From NCBI RefSeq assembly GCF_007971225.1, contig NZ_CP042435.1, forward strand, positions 186,001-250,000: a DNA stretch of 64,000 nucleotides, written 5' to 3'. The notes under the pieces were generated by a model that did no database searches, had not been told where the DNA came from, and worked only from the letters and a program-made list of their open reading frames with translations. This document shows positions 44,002 through 53,433 of the stretch, piece by piece. Made by a program: the position numbers and the translations under genes. The DNA comes from Panacibacter ginsenosidivorans. Its GTDB lineage: Bacteria; Bacteroidota; Bacteroidia; Chitinophagales; Chitinophagaceae. Every line of letters begins with the position of its first letter. The first letter of the stretch is position 1.

Positions 44002-44754
44002 TTATTCTTCCTCTCCTAAAAAAAGGCTTAAAAATTCTTTTTTTCTTCTTGATGCAATTGGGATCTTTATTCCATCCTCCATTTCGATAATACCATTGCC
44101 TTTATGATACCTTTTTATGAAATTGATATTGATAAGGTGTGAATGATGTATCCTGAAAAAAATATCTGGAGAAAGCAGGTCTTCATATTCTTTGAGGTTT
44201 TTAACTGATATTATCTTACGTCCATCATTCATATAAAAGTAAGTGTACTTTCCACTGGATTCGCAACGGATAATATTATTTACCACAATAAACTCATATC
44301 CAAAATTGGCAGGTACTGCCAAAGATTGAAGAATTTTTTTTGATGTATTAAGGTTGCTCAGCAGGCTTTCAACCCTTTGTTGAAACTGTTGTGAATTAAT
44401 TTTTTCGAAAACTTTATTTACAGCAGCAATAAGTTCTTCTATATTAACCGGCTTTAAAATATAATCAAGAGCACTGTATTTAATTGCTTTTAAAGTATAA
44501 TTATCGTAAGCGCTTACGAATATCACTTCAAAGTTTAGTGGTTTCAATCTGTCTAATAGATTAAATGCATTTCCGCCAGGCATTTCTATATCAAGAAAAA
44601 TGAGTTCTGGCTTTGTCGTTTTTATAAGCTCAAAAGCAGTGTCAACGGAACCAGCTTCTCCTAAAACATTTATTTGCGGACAATATGTTTCAAGCAAGTT
44701 TTTTAGCATGCGTACATTACCTGGTTCATCTTCTACAATTAATGTTTTAATCAT
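44002..44754 (-). CDS. LytTR-family response regulator
   Basis: 250 residues. REC domain with phosphoacceptor Asp55 (LIFLDIEMPGG) and EDE at 8-10; Lys in YILKPVNIEEL. The C-terminal LytTR DNA-binding domain (about 150-245) has RCESSGKYTYFYMNDGRKIISVKNLKEYEDLL, FFRIHHSHLININFIKRYHKG and SRRKKEFL. Its partner kinase gene ends 34 bases upstream in the same operon. Confidence 0.95.
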   Translation of the reverse strand: MIKTLIVEDEPGNVRMLKNLLETYCPQINVLGEAGSVDTAFELIKTTKPELIFLDIEMPGGNAFNLLDRLKPLNFEVIFVSAYDNYTLKAIKYSALDYILKPVNIEELIAAVNKVFEKINSQQFQQRVESLLSNLNTSKKILQSLAVPANFGYEFIVVNNIIRCESSGKYTYFYMNDGRKIISVKNLKEYEDLLSPDIFFRIHHSHLININFIKRYHKGNGIIEMEDGIKIPIASRRKKEFLSLFLGEEE

Positions 44755-44788
44755 GCCTATGATAGATTAGTTAAGGATACTGTTACAT

Positions 44789-47692
44789 TTAAATTGGTAT
44801 ATACAAAGTAATTCTTGTGCCTTTGTTAACCTCTTCGGGAAAGGCATCCTCTACTTTCATGGTTATTTTTTCTGCATTTTCGCTATTCAACACTTCAATT
44901 CTTTTTTCGATAATAGACATTCCTTTTGATTGATGTTCGTCTTTATTAAAGGTTTTTAAAGCTGCCGCCGAAGCTCTTCCAATACCATTATCTTCAATAA
45001 CACAAACGAGGAATTGATTTTTTATTGAAAAATTTACTGTAACTATTCCTCTTTCAACGGCTAAATTTCTTATACCATGACGAATGCTATTTTCTACGAA
45101 AGGTTGAAGTAATAAAGGTGGAAGATATACTCCTTCGAAGCGCATATTTGGTGCTACAATTATTGTATAATCAAAATTTTCTTCAAATCGGGTATATTCT
45201 AATTTAAGGTATGTAGTAAGATATTTTATTTCTTCATCCAAAGAAATGAAAGATCTAGCTGATATATCCATTGTTTGCCTGATAAGGGATGCAAACTCGG
45301 TAATGAATTTATTTGCATCAAAGATACTTTTGCTAAAGATGTATTGCTGAATTGAATTTAAACAATTAAATATAAAATGAGGATTCATTTGAGCACGAAA
45401 TGCCATTTGCTCCAATTCCGAAAGTCTTTTTTGAGTTTTTAATTTTTCTTTTTCGTTATTCTGTATCTTCTTTATACGGTTTACAACCAAAAACCATATA
45501 CTTATTCCAGTTAAAGCCACCAATAAACCAATAAACCAAGACTCTTGGTAAAAGAATTTTCCAACAGAAAATGTAATTTTAATAGAATTGCTTTTTTTAC
45601 CAAATGCATTTACGGCATATAATTCAAGTATATAATTACCTGATGATAGAGACGGAAAATCTAATTTATTCTCTTTCGTTTTGCGCCATTCTGTATCAAC
45701 TCCCGAAAGCCTGTAATAGTATGTAATGTTACCTTGAGATTTAAAAGAAACACAAGAGAAATCAACCGATAGATTGTTATCATCTGCAGATAAGTAAAAG
45801 TTTCTTTCCAAAGAGCTCCATTTATGCTTTTTTGAAATGACATTATCAATATTTAAAACGGAAATTGAATTGTTATCAACTTTCGAAGGATCAAAAAAAG
45901 TTAGTCCGTAGGGTGTGCCAATATATATTGTATCGTTTTCTGTATAAACGCAATTGATTATATCGCAGTTAAGGCCGTTGCTCGACGTATACTTAGATAT
46001 TTTGTATTTCGTTCCTTCAAATGAGATTTTGTTTAGCCCCTTATCTGTACCTACTAATAAATAATGATTTTGAGCAGTTATTACTCTACACATATTGCTT
46101 GTGAGTCCTTCGCTTTCTGTTATATGAACAAATATTTTGTTATTGGCATAACCAACTACACCATTTCCATATGTTGCAATCCACAGTGTATCACCAATTC
46201 TACTTAATTGAGATATTCGAGAGGCTAATATAGATTCGTTATCACCAATAAACGTCTGCTCTTTGTTTTGATTTATTTTATACAAGCCATGTATTGTACC
46301 TATATAATATAAGCTATCGAATTTATAAGCACAAGTAGCTCTTTGATTCCATATTGTATCAAAATTTGACGAATCTTTTTTAGAAATCTCAAATACCAAC
46401 CTTCCGGTAGCAACTAAAAGTTTATCATCATAAGTAAAAATATTCTTAACCGCGTATGCAAAAGCATTGACCAGTGCGGTTTCCTTGCCGTCCCTTAAGA
46501 TAAAATGTACTCCACTCGCGCCTGCAATTAATTTATCTTGACTAACTATAAGTGAAGTAACACGCCCAACTAAGTTGGTATTCAATTTCGTGTAATCTAA
46601 TTTATCAGAGCGTAAATCAATCTTCCAAACCAGTGAGTTATTTGTTCCTGCTGAAACAACGTGGCCATTTTTTACAATTGAGTAAACCGGTAAAAGATTT
46701 CCATTAAAATTAATATCGTAATTTTTAAAAGCTAAAGAGCCAAGCCTATATATTCCATAACCGTTAGTAGCAAACCAGTAATTCCCTTCGGTGTCTTTAA
46801 AACAACTATTAACCTGAGCGCTTATTGCAAATACAGATAAAATTTTCCATTGGTTTATATTATACAACAATATTTTATTTGTACAGTTAATAGTAATAAG
46901 AGAGTCATTTAGATAAGAAAGACTTGTAAAAAAAGGTGGTATATCAATATCTTTTGAAACATTGAGACCTTCAATGTTAATATGTATTTTTCCTTTTGTT
47001 GGGTACACAAATAATTTTCCATGCCGAATGGTAGTATTAGTATTCACCAAGTTTAGGGAGGTTAAAAACATAGCATATGAAATTGAAAAATTATTTTTAT
47101 CTATTTGCAACTCACCTAAATTGTTTGTATTCCTTGTGACTAACGTAGTTAATACTGCAATATTTCCATGACTATTATTTCCCAGGCTGTTGTTTATAAA
47201 AGAATGAGATTGGTAATTATTAATGTAATGAATACTCCCTGATGTATCAATAATATGAATAGAAGAGATTTCTATCAAGATGATATTTCCATTACTATCT
47301 TCGCAGATATCCCGGGGTTCTGACGAAAATTTTATTTTTGCCAGAACAGGATCATTTTTAGGAGAATAGATTACTCCATTTTTGTAATAACACACAGAGT
47401 TAGTAAAAGATATTATCCAAATCCTATTTTTTGAATCTACATATAATTTTAATACTTCATTGTCAGTCAATCCATCTGCAGTTGTAAAATTCTTAAAATG
47501 TATCCCATCAAATCGACTTAAACCAGTTTCAGTTCCAAACCAGAGATAGCCATCGTTATCCTGAACCATACTATATACAGTTAAGCCACTTAATCCATTA
47601 GTAAGATCATAATGTTGGTAATTATAATCTTGTGCCAAAGAAGAAAAAGTGAAGAAAAGGCAAATAAGAATATTAAAAAATCGGGTTGGCAT
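44789..47692 (-). CDS. Reg_prop beta-propeller sensor histidine kinase (LytS type)
   Basis: 967 residues from ATG 47692, which begins a signal peptide (TRFFNILICLFFTFSSLAQ). The periplasmic part has two-component beta-propeller repeats (GLTVYSMVQDNDGYLWFGTETGLSRFDG, DTEGNYWFATNGYGIYR, IDTLWIATYGNGVVGY, YIGTPYGLTFFDPSK) and a Y_Y_Y-like domain (ITYYYRLSGVDTEWRK). One membrane helix near 705-727 leads to a LytS-type kinase with phosphoaccepting His772 (MNPHFIFNCLNSIQQ) and ATPase motifs VENSIRHGI and EDNGIGR. This architecture typically senses extracellular glycans or envelope state and signals to the LytTR regulator next door. Confidence 0.95.
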   Translation of the reverse strand: MPTRFFNILICLFFTFSSLAQDYNYQHYDLTNGLSGLTVYSMVQDNDGYLWFGTETGLSRFDGIHFKNFTTADGLTDNEVLKLYVDSKNRIWIISFTNSVCYYKNGVIYSPKNDPVLAKIKFSSEPRDICEDSNGNIILIEISSIHIIDTSGSIHYINNYQSHSFINNSLGNNSHGNIAVLTTLVTRNTNNLGELQIDKNNFSISYAMFLTSLNLVNTNTTIRHGKLFVYPTKGKIHINIEGLNVSKDIDIPPFFTSLSYLNDSLITINCTNKILLYNINQWKILSVFAISAQVNSCFKDTEGNYWFATNGYGIYRLGSLAFKNYDINFNGNLLPVYSIVKNGHVVSAGTNNSLVWKIDLRSDKLDYTKLNTNLVGRVTSLIVSQDKLIAGASGVHFILRDGKETALVNAFAYAVKNIFTYDDKLLVATGRLVFEISKKDSSNFDTIWNQRATCAYKFDSLYYIGTIHGLYKINQNKEQTFIGDNESILASRISQLSRIGDTLWIATYGNGVVGYANNKIFVHITESEGLTSNMCRVITAQNHYLLVGTDKGLNKISFEGTKYKISKYTSSNGLNCDIINCVYTENDTIYIGTPYGLTFFDPSKVDNNSISVLNIDNVISKKHKWSSLERNFYLSADDNNLSVDFSCVSFKSQGNITYYYRLSGVDTEWRKTKENKLDFPSLSSGNYILELYAVNAFGKKSNSIKITFSVGKFFYQESWFIGLLVALTGISIWFLVVNRIKKIQNNEKEKLKTQKRLSELEQMAFRAQMNPHFIFNCLNSIQQYIFSKSIFDANKFITEFASLIRQTMDISARSFISLDEEIKYLTTYLKLEYTRFEENFDYTIIVAPNMRFEGVYLPPLLLQPFVENSIRHGIRNLAVERGIVTVNFSIKNQFLVCVIEDNGIGRASAAALKTFNKDEHQSKGMSIIEKRIEVLNSENAEKITMKVEDAFPEEVNKGTRITLYIPI

Positions 47693-47732
47693 CAGGCTAA
47701 AATTATGCAATAATAGTAAATGCATAAATACT

Positions 47733-47893
47733 TTAGACCCGGCAGATGTTTATATATTAAACTTCTGTTGCGTCGCACACTTGTAGATTCCTACCAATAT
47801 GCAGCATTGCAAACCCCGCTCAATAATGAATAAAACGCCGAAGAGTGCGACGCAACCGGTGTTTAATGAATTTCTAAAGCCTGGACAAAAGTG
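47733..47893. repeat. Paired repeat element
   Basis: Outer AGACCCGGCA, forward half-site TTGCGTCGCACACTTGTAG (47768-47786), a 50-base interior, reverse half-site GCCGAAGAGTGCGACGCAA (47837-47855), flank CCGGTGTTTAATGAA, then outer AAAGCCTGGACAAAAG. It separates the kinase from the glycan cluster. Confidence 0.85.
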
Positions 47894-47896
47894 CTT

Positions 47897-48901
47897 TTAT
47901 AACATTTTATAGAAATATGGCTTACCAGAAATAATCTTTAGTACAAGGCTCCAAAGTCTTAATACATTCCGGGTAAAGCCTGCGATATTTTTTACCTGTG
48001 CAAATGGGTTACGGAAATGCAGAATGTTATCTATAATGCTGCAAAAGAAAAACAAAGGCACATCAACAGTATGCATGAAAAGGTGAAATAAAAACCATGC
48101 AATGCCAAATTGTTTACGTATGCGCAAATGATTAGATACCATTAATTGCAGCCCTTTTTTATCAAAAATATTTTGATAACCCTTATCTGTTGATTGTGTT
48201 GAGCTATTGATAGCTTCTCCCTGTATGTGAATTGTATGCAGATCTCCGTATACACAAATATTTCCCACCTTGTTTAGACGGCTGCACCACTCGATCTCTT
48301 CAGAATACAAAAAAAAATCTTCATCAAACATACCTGCACTTTCTATGGCATTTTTTTTAACCATCATAAATGCACCGTTTATCCAATCTACTTTTTCTTC
48401 TGTAGAAGCAGCGGCTATATTGGTTTTCTTAACTTTTATTACGAACGCCATCTTTCTGAGCAAAGCACCTAAATAAGGTAATGGAAGCAAGTGATTCAAG
48501 CCTCCTTTCATGAAAAAATTTCCCGTGATCTGCGGTGATTTATCTGTATTCAATAACTGCACAGAGCAGGCTATATAAGAAGAGGGTAAAAACCTTAGCA
48601 GGCATTTTTCTATTGCATCATCTAAAATAATAGTATCAGGATTCAGCAAAAGAACGGTTTCTTCTTTCGATTGCCGTATACCTTCGTTGTTGGCTCTTGC
48701 AAAACCTGCGTTATAACCCATATCTATCCATTTTATAAAAGGATATTTGGCAGTAATTATTTCTTTACTGTTGTCATTAGAATTATTATCAACAATGATC
48801 CATTGAAAATTTGGCCCGGAAGAATATTGCAACGCACTTTCAATGCAATCAAGAATAAGTGCAGCACAACGATAATTTACTATGATGATGGAGAGGGGCA
48901 A
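47897..48901 (-). CDS. Glycosyltransferase family 2 (rhamnosyltransferase-like)
   Basis: 334 residues. GT-A fold motifs: SIIIVNYRCAALILDCIESAL, IIVDNNSNDNS (DxD-like nucleotide region), MGYNAGFARANNEG, LLLNPDTIILDDAI and WINGAFMMVKKNAIESAGMFDEDFFLYSEEIEWCSRL. This WbbL-like subgroup often adds rhamnose or another deoxysugar to O-antigen or exopolysaccharide. A C-terminal hydrophobic stretch suggests membrane association. It follows another GT2 gene by 17 bases. Confidence 0.92.
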   Translation of the reverse strand: MPLSIIIVNYRCAALILDCIESALQYSSGPNFQWIIVDNNSNDNSKEIITAKYPFIKWIDMGYNAGFARANNEGIRQSKEETVLLLNPDTIILDDAIEKCLLRFLPSSYIACSVQLLNTDKSPQITGNFFMKGGLNHLLPLPYLGALLRKMAFVIKVKKTNIAAASTEEKVDWINGAFMMVKKNAIESAGMFDEDFFLYSEEIEWCSRLNKVGNICVYGDLHTIHIQGEAINSSTQSTDKGYQNIFDKKGLQLMVSNHLRIRKQFGIAWFLFHLFMHTVDVPLFFFCSIIDNILHFRNPFAQVKNIAGFTRNVLRLWSLVLKIISGKPYFYKML

Positions 48902-48918
48902 ATAAGCTTTTTAATAAA

Positions 48919-49923
48919 TCAGGATAAAACAGGTTTGGAATATATTTTCTTAAATGCGAGGAACAGTCCTCTTGTAACAGCATTGCTGTCTATATAAGTA
49001 GCCAATTTCACACTAAAATTATCAACAGGATTAAAACTATTACCGGGTACTAATCTGTCTGCATATAATTTACATTGTTCTAAAAAGGAAACCACAGATT
49101 CACCATTGCGCTTATTCTTCGGTGTACGCATTAACCGATGAGCTAATCCTTTGGAGTAAAAACTGATAAAATCCACTCCGTACCTTTCTATTACAGCTTT
49201 TAATAACAAGTTTTTCGATTTTAATTGTTCGAGGTAATTAATAAACTGGTTAAATGCAAGCTGCATTTTTATATCTGCGGAAGTAGAGGTAGTGCTTTGA
49301 TGTAAGCGGAATGCAAAACATTCTTCAAAGGCGGTTGCTTTATAGCCTATCAAACTAGCATTGATCCATAGCTCAAAATCTGCGAATAGTAGATTAGGGT
49401 AAGTTGGTATTCCTCCAAGTGTATCATAGTCTTTAGAGCGCATCATAAAACCAGTACCATTTGCATCAATGATATTACATAAAAACAACGCCAGAAATTC
49501 TGATGCCGATTGTACTTCATCCATTGGCTTACATCTCTTGATGCATTTGCTTTGAGCATCTATATATCGAAAATGTGTTTGATAAAGGCATGCGTCAGGA
49601 TGTTTTTTTATTAATTCATCCATAACTGACAGGTAATTTTTTTCCAGTACATCATCATGACCTATTAGCGTGATGAATTCGTTTTTTGGGATATCTTTTA
49701 TCCTGCCCCAGTTATCTTCAATAGAGAGCGATTTTGAAGAAGGATAAGTGAAAATACGGCTATCGTTCAATGATTCTATCCATTGCAATGTCCCATCTGT
49801 ACTGCAATTATCCAGTACATGTAAATTGAAGTTGTTCAATTCCTGTGTAAGGATACTGTTTACGCACTCCTTTACATATTCACCTCCATTACGCACAGGT
49901 AATATTATGCTGTATTTCATCAA
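48919..49923 (-). CDS. Glycosyltransferase family 2
   Basis: 334 residues. YSIILPVRNGGEYVKECVNSIL, VLDNCSTDGTLQW, LIGHDDVLEKNYLSVM and a downstream NATGFMMRSKDY-type region place it in GT2, with HDD as the metal-binding element. The sugar donor is unknown. The pair 47897/48919 is probably one operon, read away from the two LamG lipoprotein genes. Confidence 0.9.
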   Translation of the reverse strand: MMKYSIILPVRNGGEYVKECVNSILTQELNNFNLHVLDNCSTDGTLQWIESLNDSRIFTYPSSKSLSIEDNWGRIKDIPKNEFITLIGHDDVLEKNYLSVMDELIKKHPDACLYQTHFRYIDAQSKCIKRCKPMDEVQSASEFLALFLCNIIDANGTGFMMRSKDYDTLGGIPTYPNLLFADFELWINASLIGYKATAFEECFAFRLHQSTTSTSADIKMQLAFNQFINYLEQLKSKNLLLKAVIERYGVDFISFYSKGLAHRLMRTPKNKRNGESVVSFLEQCKLYADRLVPGNSFNPVDNFSVKLATYIDSNAVTRGLFLAFKKIYSKPVLS

Positions 49924-50018
49924 ATCAAAAATATGTATAAAACGAGATTAATATTTTTGAAAATTTATTTGCTGCTTAATCGAATTCCATTATTTTAGCC
50001 TTCTAAAACACTTAAAAA

Positions 50019-50825
50019 ATGAAAAAAAGTACCCTTTTAAATTTAAGCCTTCTCGCTTTTTTCTTAGCAATACAGTCCTGTAAAAAAGATTCAGCCTTAG
50101 TAAACAAACCAACTTCAGAAACTGCAACAAGTAACTCTGAAGACGATGCTACCATTACAGACACATCTTTGTTATGTTATTTTCCATTCAATGGAAATTT
50201 GAGAGACAAAAGTGGTCACAATAACAACGGAACATTGGTAGGAACTATATCTTACACTACTGATAGATTTGGGAATGCTTTAAGGGCTGCATCTTTTAGT
50301 GCTTCCAATTCTTACATTGAAATTCCAGAAGCTCAGTTTGTAGGGCTAACGAATATGACTATTTCAATGGACTTTTTTGCTACTTCTCCCGGAAGGCAGC
50401 TATTGCTAAGTAAGATAACATATGATATACCCTACACCTCGCCTGACTTTAATTCTTCATTAGTCTTAGTTGTAGAACAAAATAACTTTAACCCAATTCA
50501 ATTTAATACTAAAAAAGAAGGCTTTTGCAACTCCCCATACGATTGGGATTGGAATACAACAACCAATAGTAATACAAATTTTGTACTAAATAGATGGAAT
50601 CATATTGCAGTTACATTTAACAATTCAATACAAAAAATGTATTTAAATGGCGTTTTGGTTGGTTCCGGAACAAAAATACCAAGTCCAATTTGTCAGGGAG
50701 AGCCAATACGATTAGGTGTATGGTGGTCTGCTGATCCTTTATATTTTACTGGAAATATGGATGAAGTAAGAATTTTTAAACGTGTACTTTCTCAAAAAGA
50801 AATTCAAAAACTTGCGGTCAGATAA
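50019..50825 (+). CDS. LamG-domain lipoprotein
   Basis: 268 residues. The signal peptide ends with IQSC (lipobox, Cys near 21), followed by KKDSALV. After a Thr/Ser-rich linker, a LamG/concanavalin-like domain spans about 50-268: LLCYFPFNGNLRDKSGHNNNGTLVG, SYIEIPEAQFVGLTNMTIS, WNHIAVTFNNSIQKMYLNGVLVGSG and GNMDEVRIFKRVLSQKEIQKL. It would be a cell-surface binding protein, perhaps for glycans. It is the first of two tandem paralogues. Confidence 0.88.
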   Translation: MKKSTLLNLSLLAFFLAIQSCKKDSALVNKPTSETATSNSEDDATITDTSLLCYFPFNGNLRDKSGHNNNGTLVGTISYTTDRFGNALRAASFSASNSYIEIPEAQFVGLTNMTISMDFFATSPGRQLLLSKITYDIPYTSPDFNSSLVLVVEQNNFNPIQFNTKKEGFCNSPYDWDWNTTTNSNTNFVLNRWNHIAVTFNNSIQKMYLNGVLVGSGTKIPSPICQGEPIRLGVWWSADPLYFTGNMDEVRIFKRVLSQKEIQKLAVR

Positions 50826-50944
50826 GCAAACCTATTGCTGCTACTAATCGATTTTAACTGAGCCTTTGGACTCTTGCCTGTATCAATTACACTACAAGGG
50901 TATGAATCTATGTTTTTAATTTTTATTCTAAATCTTTAACGATT

Positions 50945-51715
50945 ATGAAAAACCTCCTTGTTTGGATTTCGTTTACACTTTTTTTCTATTCATGTAAAAA
51001 AGATAATTCATCTGTTCCAGAAATTCCTGTTTCCAATATTCATCTTGATAATGGACTTCTTGCATATTACCCATTTAATGGTAACTCAAATGATGAGAGT
51101 GGTAATAATAATAATGGAATAATATCAGGAGGTGCAATCTCTTATGATGAACATGGTAATGAAAACAGTGCTTACAATTGCACTTCTAATGGAAATAAAA
51201 TTATAGTTAATAATACTAATGGATCAATATATTTTGATACTGCATTTTCTGTTTCGCTAAATGTAATGATTAGGGCCTTAGGCAGGCAATGTTTTTTATC
51301 AATTGTTAATAATTCCAATGGCAAAGCACCTGCTTTTGTTGTGGGAACGAATTTGCCTGGAAATTACAATCTAAATTTTGCGATTCCTTATGGTTCCAAT
51401 CCTTGTGATGGTTATAGCACCGATGAGACGACTATAAACAATACATCTTCAATACAACTACAACCCGAAAGCTGGTATAATGTAATATGTATCTTTAGCA
51501 ATGGAGTTTCAAAAGTTTATTTAAACGGAGATTTGGTTGCAACGAAAACCGGGTCAGAGAATGCCGGTCATGTTTGTCCGGATACACAATTGCTAATTGG
51601 AAGTTGGTGGAATGGTGACCCAATTTCTTTGAATGGCAGAATTGACGAAATAAGAATATATAATAGAAGTCTAAATTTCGAAGAAATTGATGAGCTATCA
51701 AAAGACTTTCAATAA
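50945..51715 (+). CDS. LamG-domain lipoprotein, paralogue of 50019
   Basis: 256 residues. FTLFFYSC gives the lipobox (Cys17), then KKDNSSV. The LamG domain mirrors the preceding gene: LLAYYPFNGNSNDESGNNNNG, WYNVICIFSNGVSKVYLNGDLVATK and NGRIDEIRIYNRSLNFEEIDEL. The two genes probably arose by duplication and have diverged considerably. Surface anchoring is inferred from the lipobox. Confidence 0.87.
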   Translation: MKNLLVWISFTLFFYSCKKDNSSVPEIPVSNIHLDNGLLAYYPFNGNSNDESGNNNNGIISGGAISYDEHGNENSAYNCTSNGNKIIVNNTNGSIYFDTAFSVSLNVMIRALGRQCFLSIVNNSNGKAPAFVVGTNLPGNYNLNFAIPYGSNPCDGYSTDETTINNTSSIQLQPESWYNVICIFSNGVSKVYLNGDLVATKTGSENAGHVCPDTQLLIGSWWNGDPISLNGRIDEIRIYNRSLNFEEIDELSKDFQ

Positions 51716-51760
51716 ATAAATGTTTCCTTCTGAAGGAATTTTGTATAATTTATAAATGAT

Positions 51761-52690
51761 TTATAGCAGCCCTAATTGCACTTTTATATTAAAAATGATT
51801 TTTTTTATTTGATATTTAGCTCTTGATCTTTTCATAAAATTAAGGGTGAGTATTTGTTTTGAAAAGTTATCAATTTCTTGGAGTTTATTCCTATTTTTTT
51901 GCTTATAAAAATATTTGCGCAAAGAAAATGACATACTGATAAACCATTGTTCAAGGTGTAAATGAATTACATGCTGTATATGTATGAACTCGCCCCTTTC
52001 TTTAAAATATTGACTGAGTAAATTGTAAAACCCCACACAGCCATTATAATAGCTATCAAAATTTCCTTTTGAATAATTATTTTCATGCAAATTATGAGAG
52101 CTATAAATTTTATTTCTAATTATCCCTCCATTTACTGAACCAGTCAATGCAAGCAAAGCATGGTCAGCAAGATGCGGGCTCCCATAGTCAGGTATATAAC
52201 CAATTTTTATCACATCCGCTTTTCGTAAAATACAATTAGACCAGAAGATAGAAGGGTTTTTTTTAGGATGCAATACCTCTGAAGGAAAATGCAGGCTGTC
52301 TATTTCTTCAATTTTATCAACATCGCCTCTTTTTCGAATAAAGCCTCCATAGACAGATTTATCTGGATATTGATTTATTAAAGGAACCATTTCTTCTAAA
52401 AAACTAACATTTAACGGGTCATCATCAGTTATCATTATTATATATGGTGTGTTAGATCTTTCAATGCTTTTATTAAAGCTTTTGATCATTCCCAAATTAA
52501 TTTCATTGGAATAATATTTAAACCGTTGATCATTTAAAGATTTAATAATGGTTTTTCCGCTTTGCTCAGGGTCATTATCTGATACCACTACTTCAAAGTC
52601 AGTATAAGTTTGTCGTGAGAGTAACTGCAATTGAGTAAGTAATATCTGCGGCCGCTTATAAGTACTAATACAAAAACTCACAAAAGGCAT
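51761..52690 (-). CDS. Glycosyltransferase family 2
   Basis: 309 residues. FVSFCISTYKRPQILLTQLQLL, VVSDNDPEQSG, INLGMIKSFNKSIE and MITDDDPLNVSFLEEM are GT2 motifs, with the DDD metal site. The tail is basic. It is the last gene of the CDP-sugar operon, five bases after the CmcI-like gene, and probably transfers the sugar made by the cassette or a neighbouring residue. Confidence 0.9.
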   Translation of the reverse strand: MPFVSFCISTYKRPQILLTQLQLLSRQTYTDFEVVVSDNDPEQSGKTIIKSLNDQRFKYYSNEINLGMIKSFNKSIERSNTPYIIMITDDDPLNVSFLEEMVPLINQYPDKSVYGGFIRKRGDVDKIEEIDSLHFPSEVLHPKKNPSIFWSNCILRKADVIKIGYIPDYGSPHLADHALLALTGSVNGGIIRNKIYSSHNLHENNYSKGNFDSYYNGCVGFYNLLSQYFKERGEFIHIQHVIHLHLEQWFISMSFSLRKYFYKQKNRNKLQEIDNFSKQILTLNFMKRSRAKYQIKKIIFNIKVQLGLL

Positions 52691-52695
52691 AGCAA

Positions 52696-53433
52696 TTATT
52701 TTATTCTTTTTAAGTATCCTTCAGGCGCAACACTGATTAATAATTTGTTATCAATAGATTTATCAATAACAAAATTGTCCTTGTCTTTTAAAAACTCCCT
52801 TACAGCAGTCTTTGGGTTATTGCCAATACCCCATGGCCTCTTTTCTTTAAAATAATTCTCAGGCAAATCTTCAACAATAGTATCAAATACTACAATGTAA
52901 GAACCTACGCTTACAAAAGGAGCATACAACTGCAACTCATTTAATACATGTTCATGTGTATGATTAGAATCCAGGCAAACTAAAATTTTTTCTTTACCTG
53001 CTGCTGCTGCTTTAACCTGATCAATAATTGATTCACTAATGGCTGAACCTTCAATCATTTTGATGCGCTTATACATTTGGTGCTTCTCAATCTCAGTTTT
53101 ATTATGTGCACGAATATCTATATCTATACCCAATACTTCACCGTTACCAATCAACTCCAGTAGTGATGCATAATAAATCAACGACCCTCCATGAGCAATG
53201 CCAGTTTCAATAATCAAATCAGGTTTTACTTCCCATATAATTTCCTGCATCGCAATCATATCCTGCGGATATTGTATAATGGGTCTGCCCATCCAGGAAA
53301 AATTATAAGAATATTGATTACTGTTTGACGCATCATTGAATTTCTTTGCTGCGTCTTTTAAAACACTATTATTACCATTCGACTCAATTCGTTGTTTTCT
53401 TTCTTCTATGAATGCTTCTATCGGATTAACCAT
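52696..53433 (-). CDS. CmcI/cephalosporin-hydroxylase-like methyltransferase
   Basis: 245 residues. WMGRPIIQYPQDMIAMQEIIWEVKPDLIIETGIAHGGSLIYYASLL is the SAM-binding start of the CmcI family; VLGIDIDIRAHN, MIEGSAIS and VCLDSNHTHEHVLNEL follow. These proteins are O-methyltransferases on sugars and natural products despite the historic name. Overlap of eight bases with the reductase gene upstream indicates coupling. Likely to O-methylate the deoxysugar or the polysaccharide, though no substrate can be proved. Confidence 0.87.
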   Translation of the reverse strand: MVNPIEAFIEERKQRIESNGNNSVLKDAAKKFNDASNSNQYSYNFSWMGRPIIQYPQDMIAMQEIIWEVKPDLIIETGIAHGGSLIYYASLLELIGNGEVLGIDIDIRAHNKTEIEKHQMYKRIKMIEGSAISESIIDQVKAAAAGKEKILVCLDSNHTHEHVLNELQLYAPFVSVGSYIVVFDTIVEDLPENYFKEKRPWGIGNNPKTAVREFLKDKDNFVIDKSIDNKLLISVAPEGYLKRIK

